Assembly (NCBI GenBank): GCA_002309015.1
Contig: DBWM01000010.1
Coordinates: forward strand, 37,765 to 101,764
Direction: 5' to 3'
DNA from: Myxococcales bacterium UBA1238
GTDB lineage: Bacteria; Myxococcota_A; Bradymonadia; UBA7976; UBA1532
Length of the DNA: 64,000 nt
Shown here: in pieces, positions 1 to 7,836 of the stretch
Layout: each line of letters starts with the position of its first letter
How positions within the stretch are numbered: position 1 is the first letter of the stretch
The notes under the pieces: model-generated
What the model was told of the DNA's origin: nothing
Seen by the model: only the letters and a program-made list of their open reading frames with translations
The model's database searches: none
Program-made: the position numbers and the translations under genes

Positions 1-600
1 GGCTGTGGTGCCCGAAGGCGGATTGCTGCCGTAACCGTTGCCAAAGAGCGCTTTTCGCATCACGAGCGTAGCCACATCGCCGAGATCATCTTCGTCCGCC
101 TGAGCCTGGGCCTGAGCCTTTTTGATGACGCGATCGAAATCTTTTTGATTGAACTGCGGCTTTTGCAAAAAGTCCGAAAGCAGAGCGAAAACGCTGTTTA
201 CATTTTCGCTTAAGAAGTCAAAGGAAAGGGTGGTTTTATCTGTAGAAACGCTGGATCCGTAATCGGTCGCCGTATTTTGAAGGAAGCGGTCGATGGTCAG
301 CGCATCCTTATCGCCGGCACCTTCATCGAGCATGGAGGCTGTAATCGACAAAAGCCCTGCTTTTTCAACGGGATCCGTCGCAGCCCCCGTGGGCAGAATC
401 AGCTTTGCGATCGCCAGCGGCGTGCGGTGATCGGGCAAAAACCACACGGTCAGCTGGTTGTCGAGGGTCCAGACTTCGGGTTCCTGCACCTGGAATGTCT
501 TTAAGGCCGCAGGAGTGGGCAGCGTCGTGCGATCGGGGGCGCGAACTTCAGAATGGCAGGCAGTGAGCGCGAGCAATGCGCAGAACAACAGGCGTTTCAT
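1..600 (-). CDS. M16-family peptidase-like lipoprotein, second subunit (partial, N-terminal 200 residues)
   Basis: The gene begins at the ATG ending at 600 and runs off the left edge. It overlaps the stop of the upstream M16 peptidase by four bases (ATGA), so the two are translationally coupled. The N-terminus reads MKRLLFCALLALTAC, a lipoprotein signal with the Cys at residue 15. The following sequence (PLAIAKLILPTGAATDP, then a segment around ASMLDEGAG) matches the start of an M16 domain but has no HxxEH at the place where the catalytic motif belongs. Tandem M16 pairs with one catalytic and one non-catalytic partner are well known, so this is probably the partner subunit. An Ala/Gln-rich linker (KAQAQAQAD) lies near residue 162. 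The rest of the protein is not visible. Confidence 0.85.
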   Translation of the reverse strand, partial: MKRLLFCALLALTACHSEVRAPDRTTLPTPAALKTFQVQEPEVWTLDNQLTVWFLPDHRTPLAIAKLILPTGAATDPVEKAGLLSITASMLDEGAGDKDALTIDRFLQNTATDYGSSVSTDKTTLSFDFLSENVNSVFALLSDFLQKPQFNQKDFDRVIKKAQAQAQADEDDLGDVATLVMRKALFGNGYGSNPPSGTTA

Positions 601-1952
601 TTTTGATCACCTCCGTCCCTGGGAATGAAATCGACGCGTACGCGATGGGCCTTGAGCCAACGGGCGGCCTGGGCCAGATCGGCGGGGGTCAGGTTGGTAT
701 AACGGGCGAGATCTTCCTTGAGATAACTGGCTTTACCCGTTATATGCCAATATTGTGTCAGCTGATGTGCGCGCTTTAAGACGCCTTCCGTCTTTTTAAA
801 GAATGCCTTGCGATAAGCGTTTAAGGCGCGTTTCAATTCCTCTTCTGTAGGGGGGGTTGAAAGCGCTTTTTCGAGCGACCGATCGAGCGCCTGAGCGATC
901 TCATCGATGCTGTGACCGGGGGCGGCCGTCGCGCTGATCATAAAGGCGCCCGCAAGGCGATCGGAAGCCTGAAATGCCCAGAGATCCTGCAGTAAATGCT
1001 GCTCAAAGATCAGATCCTGATAGAGTCGGCTGGATTTGCCATCGGTCAGGATGAGAGCCCAAAGATCGAGCGCTGCATCGTCTGCGCTGTAGGCTACGGG
1101 GGTGACCCAGGCAAGATTGACTTGTGGCAGCGAGATGTTGTCTTGTTCGACCACATGGCGATCGGCGTCCAGAACGGGGATGGGCGCCGACGGCTGCTCA
1201 GGCTTTGAGGGGTTCTTCCAGTCTCCAAAATAGCGCTCCACCATCTGGCGCGCTTCTTTGAGATCGATGTCGCCTACGATGGCTAAAACCGCATTGGATG
1301 GGCTGTAGTAGTTTGAAAAAAACTGCCTTGCATCGTCCAGCGTAGCCTGATTGAGCGCCTCCGGGTAGCCGATGGTGGGGTGGTGATAGGGGTGGCCTTC
1401 GGGGAACAGGTTCTCGAGGATGAGCGGATACATCATCCCATAGGGCGTATTTTCGTAGCGCTGGCGGCGCTCATTGAGGACGACGGAACGCTGGTTTTCA
1501 AATCGCTCTTCCGTGAGCACGTTGAGCAGCGTTTGCACGCGATCGGATTCCATCCAAAGCGCGAGCTCTAAATGTGAGGAAGGCACTTGCTCAAAAAAGT
1601 TGGTCCTGTCCTGACTTGTGGTGCCGTTGACGAGCCCCCCGATGGCTTCATAAGGGGCAAAATAATCCTGGTTGTAATGCTCCGATCCCTGAAACATGAG
1701 ATGTTCAAAGAGGTGAGCAAAGCCCTCGAGTCCCTTACGCTCGCTGGCGGATCCCGATAAAAAGCGAATCTCTACGGCGACTTGCGGCAAAGAGGTATCG
1801 CGCGAAAGCAACAAAGTGAGGCCGTTTGAAAGGCGGGTTTCGGTGATCTCGGGTTCTTTCAGTTCACCGGGGGCGGCCAAAGCGCTCGCAGATGTTGCGG
1901 CCCATAACAGGCCTGAAGCGAGAGCGCTCGAAAATGTGGTTTTCAATTTCAC
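597..1952 (-). CDS. Secreted M16 zinc peptidase (insulinase/processing-peptidase family), catalytic subunit
   Basis: The product is 451 residues with a signal peptide ending near ALAA (residue 27), so it should act in the periplasm or outside. The inverted zinc motif HLFEH is at residues 80-84, and the third ligand is Glu161 in VVLNERRQR, 77 residues later, the spacing expected for M16. The C-terminal half carries the usual second M16 lobe. The start is a GTG preceded by AAGGA. The gene lies 15 bp after the large TPR gene and overlaps the next M16 gene by four bases, so the three form one operon. Substrate is unknown. Family call is secure from the motif. Confidence 0.93.
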   Translation of the reverse strand: MKLKTTFSSALASGLLWAATSASALAAPGELKEPEITETRLSNGLTLLLSRDTSLPQVAVEIRFLSGSASERKGLEGFAHLFEHLMFQGSEHYNQDYFAPYEAIGGLVNGTTSQDRTNFFEQVPSSHLELALWMESDRVQTLLNVLTEERFENQRSVVLNERRQRYENTPYGMMYPLILENLFPEGHPYHHPTIGYPEALNQATLDDARQFFSNYYSPSNAVLAIVGDIDLKEARQMVERYFGDWKNPSKPEQPSAPIPVLDADRHVVEQDNISLPQVNLAWVTPVAYSADDAALDLWALILTDGKSSRLYQDLIFEQHLLQDLWAFQASDRLAGAFMISATAAPGHSIDEIAQALDRSLEKALSTPPTEEELKRALNAYRKAFFKKTEGVLKRAHQLTQYWHITGKASYLKEDLARYTNLTPADLAQAARWLKAHRVRVDFIPRDGGDQK

Positions 1953-1967
1953 AATGAAATTCCTTCG

Positions 1968-4900
1968 TTATGAGGGGTCAACGCTGAGATGGAGTTTCTT
2001 CCTCAGGTCGAGATAGGGCTGAGAAATGCTGAACAGGAAGAGATCGCGCACGCGTTCAAAGGGATTTGATTCAGAAATCTGCAAATCGGTGCGTTGAGCG
2101 TGGCGCACGGCGCATTCGAGATCGGTGCAGAGCAAAAGGCCCTGGCGGTTGGCGGAAAGTTCGTTGCTGCTGAGCCACCGGCTGGAGGTGTAGCGCACGT
2201 TATCGCCAATCATTTCAGCAAGATAGCCGCGCAGGTTCTGTTGCTCATCTTCGGGCATCTTTTCAGCTGCTGAGACCAGCTGAGGCACCAGGTAAAGATC
2301 AGGCAGCTGTTCTTTGGGATTGACCGCTTTTCTAAATGAAATCACAAGCTTACGTAAACTGTCTCTCCGCGTTGCAAAGTCAGCGCCAAACTGTGTGAGC
2401 AGGTTCGGCGTGCGCATCAGGTAATATTGCCGAGCCAGCAAAAAGGCGAGATCGGCGGGCGCGGGGTGATCGATGCAATCTTCTCCCACGAGCAATGCCG
2501 GCTTTTCGAGAGGCAGGAAGCTGATGCCCGTCTGCTGTTCTGGCGCTTTGTAGCAGTCGACCGGCGCCGCATTGCAGGCCTGTGCGATGTAATTCAGCAT
2601 CCAGCCAAAGGGGGTCTGGGCATCAAATTCCAGCGTGTCGCGCCGCTTGTTCAGGTTAAAGCTCTTGAGGGGCTGAGCCATATAGGGCAGCGCGTAAGGG
2701 GTGGCCGCCCGGTAGAAGCCTTCAAGGAGCGGTTCGCGGCTGGAGGCATTGATGGCTGACCATTCGTTGTTCGAAAGCGCCCTGTTGACCTGCGGAAAGC
2801 TTTGCGGGAACAGGCTTTGGTAGAGATTCTCTTCGACGTCGTTTTGATTGTGGAGCACGCGCAGAGCCTGGCAGGCGCACCAGGCGGCGTCGATCTGATC
2901 GATCTCTTTAAAGAGGGTGTGAAGGCTGTGCCAGCTCTCTTCATTTTGCCAGTCGTTTTCGAGAATGGAGCGATGCTGATCGATCGCTTTGTCGAGCTGA
3001 TCCTGCTGGATTTGCAGGCGGGCCATCATGCGCAGCGTCTCGATGCTGGACGGATTCTTGTTGAGCGCCTTTTGGTAGGCGGCTTCGGCCTGCGCGTATT
3101 GGCCGGTGCTGCGGTAGAGTTCACCCAGGTTGTTGGCGAGCGCTGTGACCGTTTTTTGCGAAAGATTGGCGCGAATCGCGCGGTCGAGCATGCGGGCGTA
3201 AGCCTGGCATTCTTCCTGATTATCGCCGTATTCCAGAATGAGCGCGTGCTGTGCCTTAAAGATCTTGAGGGCGCGGGGCTCCGCATCGAGGGCCCGGTCG
3301 AACGACTGAATGGCCTTCTGGGGCATATCCAGGTGATCGCGCTGTAATTCGCCCAGTTCCGCCCAGTGATGCGCGCTCGCTTCGGGCAGTGTTTCGAGAT
3401 GAGCCAGCTGTTCCAGGGCCGTAGCGACATCGATCCAGTTTTCAAGTTTGCGGCTGATGGCGAGCCATTTTTGCCAGAAATTCACGTTGCGCGGCGAAAG
3501 ATCGATGGCGCGCTGATACAGCTTGGAGGCCTGTTCAGGCTGATCGAGGGTTTGGCAATAAACATCGCCCGCCTGGGCCAGATAAGAGGCGCAGCTTTCG
3601 GGATCGTTGCGGCTGAGTTCGGCCACCTGCTCCAATGCAGAGGTGAACGCAGGCCAGTCTTCCTCGCATTCGATGATCGGTAAAAGCTGCATATAAGCGT
3701 TGAGACTGCCGGGGTTAAAGCGCAGGGCCTCTTCGCATGCGATGCGCGCCTGATGCAGCAAATTGCGATCCAATGCTTCGAGATCGCTGGTGGGGCCTTC
3801 CCATTGGGCCTGAGCGCAGCGCCTGGAGGCGAGTCGAAGGGCGAGGCGTTCCCCCGTTCGCTCATCCAGGGGATGGGTGATCAGCACTTCGTCCAGCTGA
3901 GCCGCCGCATCGAGCTGACCCGAAGCGCAGTAGCGATCGGCCAGACGCACCATCGTAGGCACGCTGTAAGGATCCACTTCCAAAGCGCGCGCGAGGGCTT
4001 CCTGAGCTCTCGTCGGGGGGACCTGATCGGGCCATCGCTCGGAGCAGAGATCGATGCGGTGCGCCAGGCAGACCGCTTCCGTGGGATCATGCTCAAGGGC
4101 CAGGGCGGCTTCGAGAATGGGCACCGCTTCAACGGGATCTGCAGGCGCGCCGTCGATGGGTTCAGCACAGTCGCGCATCGCATCGGCCATACGCTTCCAT
4201 GTGGCCAGATCGGTGGGCGCAATATTGAGCGCTTCGTGGCAATAAACGATGGCATCGGAGGGGTTATGTTGCGCCACAGCCAGCATGCTCGCCTGAACCA
4301 AAAGCGCTTGCCGCTGGTTGTCGTCTTCGGTTTCCGTCGCGCGCATCGCCAGCTGGTGAGCGAGATCGGTGCCGTCGTCGTTTAACTGGAAGAGCTGTTC
4401 GAGCAAATGCAGCGGTTCGAGATCGGTGGGATCATCCATGCAAAGGCCGAGCAGGCTGTTTTGGGCATTGGGCAGCTGATCGAGGGATTGCCAGATTTGA
4501 ACGGCTTCGCGGCGATAAGCAAGGCGATCTTCGATGTTTGCAGATTTTTGTGCAAGCAGTTCAAGTGCTTGTGCTGCAATCGCTTTTTCGTTTAACGAGC
4601 GTGCCAGATCGGCGGTGAGCTTTAAGGATTCCGCATCGAGCCGGTCGAGCACAGGGGAGAGCAGCGAGAGCGCCTGCGGGGGCGTATTTAAGGGGCCCAC
4701 ATAGAGCTGAGCGAGTTCCTTGCGCATTTGAAGCGCGTAAGATCCCGTATGGTGAGGCAATTCGGCGCTGTAGAGATCGGCCAGATCGTCAAAGCGTTCC
4801 TGCTCTCGGTAAAGGGCTGCAAGGGCTTCAAAGGCAACGCGGTCCCCGGGATTCCGGGTCAGAATTTCTCGTTGAATTTCAAGCTCTTGTTCAACATGCG

Positions 4901-6695
4901 CGAGCTTATGGTGCAAGGTTGCGCAGCGCCGCAAAAGCTCGCACTGCGTCTGAGGATCGCTTTCAGATTCCAGAGCCACCGAGAGCAGTTCGATGAGTTC
5001 ATCCCAGCGTTCTTCGGAGGTGTAGAGTTGATCGAGCGCTTTGAGGGGACGGGGATCCTGCGGGGCGAGCGCGAGGGCCTCCTGATAGAGGGGGATCGCT
5101 TCGTTGGCGTTTTGCAGCCGTTGATGCCAGATTTCGCCGATGCGCATCAAATAATCGACTTTTTGTGCGTCGTCGTTGCAGGCTTCCGCTTGCTGGCTCA
5201 GGATTTGCGCCAGTTCGGCCCATTTTTCGTGGCGTTCGCAGAGCGATTCGAGGGCTTCAAAATCCTGAGCGCTGGCGTCGTTGCCGTTGTAATCGAGCAG
5301 GTTGCGGCGCAATTCAAATGCAACATCAAAATCCTGATCCTTCTCGTAGAATTCCGCCAGGCGATCGGTGAGTTGCCGGCGCTGGGCGATGGGGAGATTG
5401 TCGCTTAAGCGTTGATGCAGGAGGTTGCGCAGTTTGCCGCCGGTGTCGTCCTGGCAATGTTCGAGCAGGGCGTCGAAGCCTTCCGAGATGTCGGTGTCGT
5501 CGGGATGGCGCTCGTGGAGTTCGAATTGCGCCTGGGCCGCCGCGAGCATGTCGCCTTGTTCCAGATAGAGGATTGCGAGTCGGCGCAGGATTTCGTCGGG
5601 GTTGGTGACCGCTTCGGTGGCTTCGAGAGCGTCGCGGTAAAGCTCGATCACCTTGGCATCGCCGGGGGCCAGGCGTTCCAAATCAGCGCCAAATCGATCG
5701 ATGTCGCGGGTTTCGGCAAAAGCGCGTGCGAGGGCAGCAAAAGCGCGTGCGGGCTGGCGGACTTTTTCAAAGGCGCGTGCGGCTTCCTCCCAGTCATCGG
5801 CGCGGGCTGAATCTTCGGCTAACTCCGCTTCACGACTACAGAATTCGCCCAGTTCCTCCCAGCGCTCGGCTTTGGTTAAGATGCGTTTGAACTCCTGTTT
5901 GGCTTCCACCGACTGATTGCATTGCGCCAGCGCCTGCCGGATGAGCAGCAATGCGGCGTCGATTTGTCCCTGGCGTTCGCGAAGTCGCGCCAGATGGAGG
6001 CAAAGGAGGGTTTGATCCTGGTCATCCTTGTGGGATTGCAGGGCGGCGGTGAGCCATTCTTCGAGGCAGGCCTGCGCGATCTGGGGATCGACGGCTTCGA
6101 GCTCGTTGCAGATTTCTTCGGCGCGGGGCAGGGATGCGGCGTAGCGGAGGCAGAGATCGTTGGCGGCGCGCATCGCCTGCGCTTTGAGGGCGCGTTCCAG
6201 GCAGGGAGCGACGGTGGCTAAGGCCAGTGCGGCGAGTTCTCCGCTGCTCGAATCGTTGGGATCCACGGCGTCGTTGTCGGTGGCGCGGGCCATGCGCGAG
6301 ATGCCTTCGAGGGTTTCGGGATCGTTGAATTCCGCGAGGGCGGTCGCAAGGAGGGTGTAGGCGTGCTCGTGTTGTCCGCAGAGCGACGCGAGTTGTGCGG
6401 TGCGGCGCAGGCCCATGAGTCTCGAGGCGCCTTCGAGGCGATCGAGGGTGGATTCGAGTTTCTCGGCCGCTTTTTCGTAGTCGCCTTTGTGGGTGAAATG
6501 GCGGATCAGCGGTTCGAGGGCAGTGGGATCGGTGAGCGGATTGTCGAGCGAGGGGTCACTGATCGCTTCGAGCAGGCGCAGGGCGGCTTCATCTTCCGGA
6601 GTTTTTTGAAGCCATTCAGCACAAATGCGGCCAGCTTTCAAAAAATCGCCTTGTTTTTGGGCTTCTTCAGCTTGTGCGAGCAGGTTTTCGTCCAT
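1968..6695 (-). CDS. Giant TPR-repeat protein, function unknown
   Basis: A 1575-residue protein with no signal peptide or membrane segment, so probably cytoplasmic. Nearly the whole length is built of 34-residue helix pairs with TPR signature positions, for example the W.LG.LYRSTGQYAQAEAAYQKALNKNPSS segment near residue 1210 and several A..LY..AL...P blocks. The final 250 residues are a non-TPR domain rich in aromatic and hydrophobic residues. Such superhelices are scaffolds, and no catalytic motif was seen. It is first in an operon with two M16 peptidase genes, although the TPR protein looks cytoplasmic and the peptidases are exported. Start is an ATG with AGAAGGAG about 12 bases upstream. 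Function cannot be assigned. Confidence 0.88.
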   Translation of the reverse strand: MDENLLAQAEEAQKQGDFLKAGRICAEWLQKTPEDEAALRLLEAISDPSLDNPLTDPTALEPLIRHFTHKGDYEKAAEKLESTLDRLEGASRLMGLRRTAQLASLCGQHEHAYTLLATALAEFNDPETLEGISRMARATDNDAVDPNDSSSGELAALALATVAPCLERALKAQAMRAANDLCLRYAASLPRAEEICNELEAVDPQIAQACLEEWLTAALQSHKDDQDQTLLCLHLARLRERQGQIDAALLLIRQALAQCNQSVEAKQEFKRILTKAERWEELGEFCSREAELAEDSARADDWEEAARAFEKVRQPARAFAALARAFAETRDIDRFGADLERLAPGDAKVIELYRDALEATEAVTNPDEILRRLAILYLEQGDMLAAAQAQFELHERHPDDTDISEGFDALLEHCQDDTGGKLRNLLHQRLSDNLPIAQRRQLTDRLAEFYEKDQDFDVAFELRRNLLDYNGNDASAQDFEALESLCERHEKWAELAQILSQQAEACNDDAQKVDYLMRIGEIWHQRLQNANEAIPLYQEALALAPQDPRPLKALDQLYTSEERWDELIELLSVALESESDPQTQCELLRRCATLHHKLAHVEQELEIQREILTRNPGDRVAFEALAALYREQERFDDLADLYSAELPHHTGSYALQMRKELAQLYVGPLNTPPQALSLLSPVLDRLDAESLKLTADLARSLNEKAIAAQALELLAQKSANIEDRLAYRREAVQIWQSLDQLPNAQNSLLGLCMDDPTDLEPLHLLEQLFQLNDDGTDLAHQLAMRATETEDDNQRQALLVQASMLAVAQHNPSDAIVYCHEALNIAPTDLATWKRMADAMRDCAEPIDGAPADPVEAVPILEAALALEHDPTEAVCLAHRIDLCSERWPDQVPPTRAQEALARALEVDPYSVPTMVRLADRYCASGQLDAAAQLDEVLITHPLDERTGERLALRLASRRCAQAQWEGPTSDLEALDRNLLHQARIACEEALRFNPGSLNAYMQLLPIIECEEDWPAFTSALEQVAELSRNDPESCASYLAQAGDVYCQTLDQPEQASKLYQRAIDLSPRNVNFWQKWLAISRKLENWIDVATALEQLAHLETLPEASAHHWAELGELQRDHLDMPQKAIQSFDRALDAEPRALKIFKAQHALILEYGDNQEECQAYARMLDRAIRANLSQKTVTALANNLGELYRSTGQYAQAEAAYQKALNKNPSSIETLRMMARLQIQQDQLDKAIDQHRSILENDWQNEESWHSLHTLFKEIDQIDAAWCACQALRVLHNQNDVEENLYQSLFPQSFPQVNRALSNNEWSAINASSREPLLEGFYRAATPYALPYMAQPLKSFNLNKRRDTLEFDAQTPFGWMLNYIAQACNAAPVDCYKAPEQQTGISFLPLEKPALLVGEDCIDHPAPADLAFLLARQYYLMRTPNLLTQFGADFATRRDSLRKLVISFRKAVNPKEQLPDLYLVPQLVSAAEKMPEDEQQNLRGYLAEMIGDNVRYTSSRWLSSNELSANRQGLLLCTDLECAVRHAQRTDLQISESNPFERVRDLFLFSISQPYLDLRKKLHLSVDPS

Positions 6696-7014
6696 CGTTT
6701 TCGGCCACTCCTTCTGGCCCAGAGGCGCGCAAAAACGCCGCGCACCCTCAAAAATGGCTGCATTGTATAACGTGATCTTTTGCCGTCCAACTTGTTTTCA
6801 TTTCGCGGGCATGGCAGCCGGTTTTGGGGCGTTTTCGGGGCAATCTTTGGGCCTGGGTTTCAATATCTCCAAAAAGAAGGAGTAGGAGAGCTTCGGGTCA
6901 ACAAAAAAAGGCCTTTTTTTGAAATGGGATCTCCAGGCTGTAAAAAAAATCTTGCAAAGCGGCGTGATCCTTTTGTAGCTTACGCGCGGATTTTGTTGAC
7001 AGGAGCTTTTTCCA
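6696..7014. promoter_or_regulatory. Divergent intergenic region (319 bp)
   Basis: This stretch separates the leftward TPR gene from the rightward small gene at 7015 and must hold both promoters. No clear sigma-70 pair could be fixed. It contains a perfect 18-bp palindrome of seven A, GGCC and seven T at 6903-6920. The small gene has CAGGAG about six bases before its ATG. No gene is seen. Confidence 0.4.
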
Positions 7015-7509
7015 ATGATCGATCGTTTAGATAAGGCCTTTACGGAAGCGGAATTGAATGAACTCAACGACCACGTGTTGGGTATCACGAACATTCTCAA
7101 GTCTAAGGGCGTCGATCTTTCTCCCACCGAGCGCACCAAATTGGTTCGCCCGCGCAAGGGCAGTGAAGAAACGATGCGCACACTCTTTTCCATCGCCAAG
7201 GATTTTGGCTTGTCGCTCGACGCGCATAAGGTTGAAGATGCCGAGGTCGATATGACCATCAAGCACCAGCTTTCAGACGTCATCGTGCGTTTAAAGGCTG
7301 CCACCCAGCTCGCCAACGATACTTACTCCTTAGCGCGATCAGAGGCCTGGAGCGCCTTTTTGGATTATTACGCCGTGTTGAATGCAATGGCGCTCCGCAA
7401 TCCCAGCATCGCCACCCGCATGAAGGCGATCGTCGAATTCATGGCCTACGGATCCCGCAAAGAAGGCGATAAAGAAGACGCCGAGGCGACTTCCGACGAA
7501 GAAATCTAA
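7015..7509 (+). CDS. Small acidic-tailed helical protein, paralog 1 of 3
   Basis: A 164-residue all-helical, soluble protein of unknown function. It is a paralog of the genes at 24252-24746 and 58103-58591. Shared landmarks are TERxxLVxPRKGxE near residues 43-54, LxxQLxxxxxRL in the middle, SExWxxFLxYYxVLxAMA near residues 115-132, RMKxIVEFMA near 142, and a charged, acidic C-terminal tail ending EEI. It is a single gene with its own ribosome site (CAGGAG). The pattern recalls small multi-copy helical-bundle families known mainly from Bacteroidetes; that is recollection, not a search result. No catalytic residues stand out. Confidence 0.8.
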   Translation: MIDRLDKAFTEAELNELNDHVLGITNILKSKGVDLSPTERTKLVRPRKGSEETMRTLFSIAKDFGLSLDAHKVEDAEVDMTIKHQLSDVIVRLKAATQLANDTYSLARSEAWSAFLDYYAVLNAMALRNPSIATRMKAIVEFMAYGSRKEGDKEDAEATSDEEI

Positions 7510-7836
7510 GGATCGCTTCCTGCCCGCCACCAAATACCTTCCTTCCCCGATCGCCTTTGATTCACCCCTCACCCGACATTCATTCAACATCAGCGCAACA
7601 AATTTGCCCGCTGCAGCGGGATCAAATCACCATGCTCGCGACATTTTTGTCAGTGAGGTGGAGATCGGATCAACTGCGAGTGGGGATTAAATGTAGGCGA
7701 GTGGGGGATGTGATCTATAGAAGGGCGGCACATCATGGCCAGAAGAGGGAAAAATTTGTTTGTGAAGTGGATAAATTTTGAATTAAAAATGAATCATTAC
7801 TGATTGCTGGTTTAATTTTGAGAAAGGTAAATCGTA
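7510..7836. other. Intergenic region carrying repeat copy A (327 bp)
   Basis: No convincing gene is present. The region holds a CAAATTT box near 7601 and, about 40 bp further on, the hairpin core of the repeat element described at 7626-7670. The last 60 bases become markedly AT-rich, matching the composition of the following DUF262 gene. Confidence 0.5.
7626..7670 (+). repeat. Dyad-symmetric intergenic element, copy A
   Basis: The core is GACA-tttt-TGTC at 7640-7651, flanked on the left by AATCACC and on the right by GTGAGGTGGAGAT. CACC (7628-7631) can pair with GGTG (7657-7660), giving nested hairpins. Three other copies occur at 10017-10063, 12418-12469 and 13880-13926, and each has an AAATTT box about 40 bp to the left of the core. 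Not a known element to me. Confidence 0.6.
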
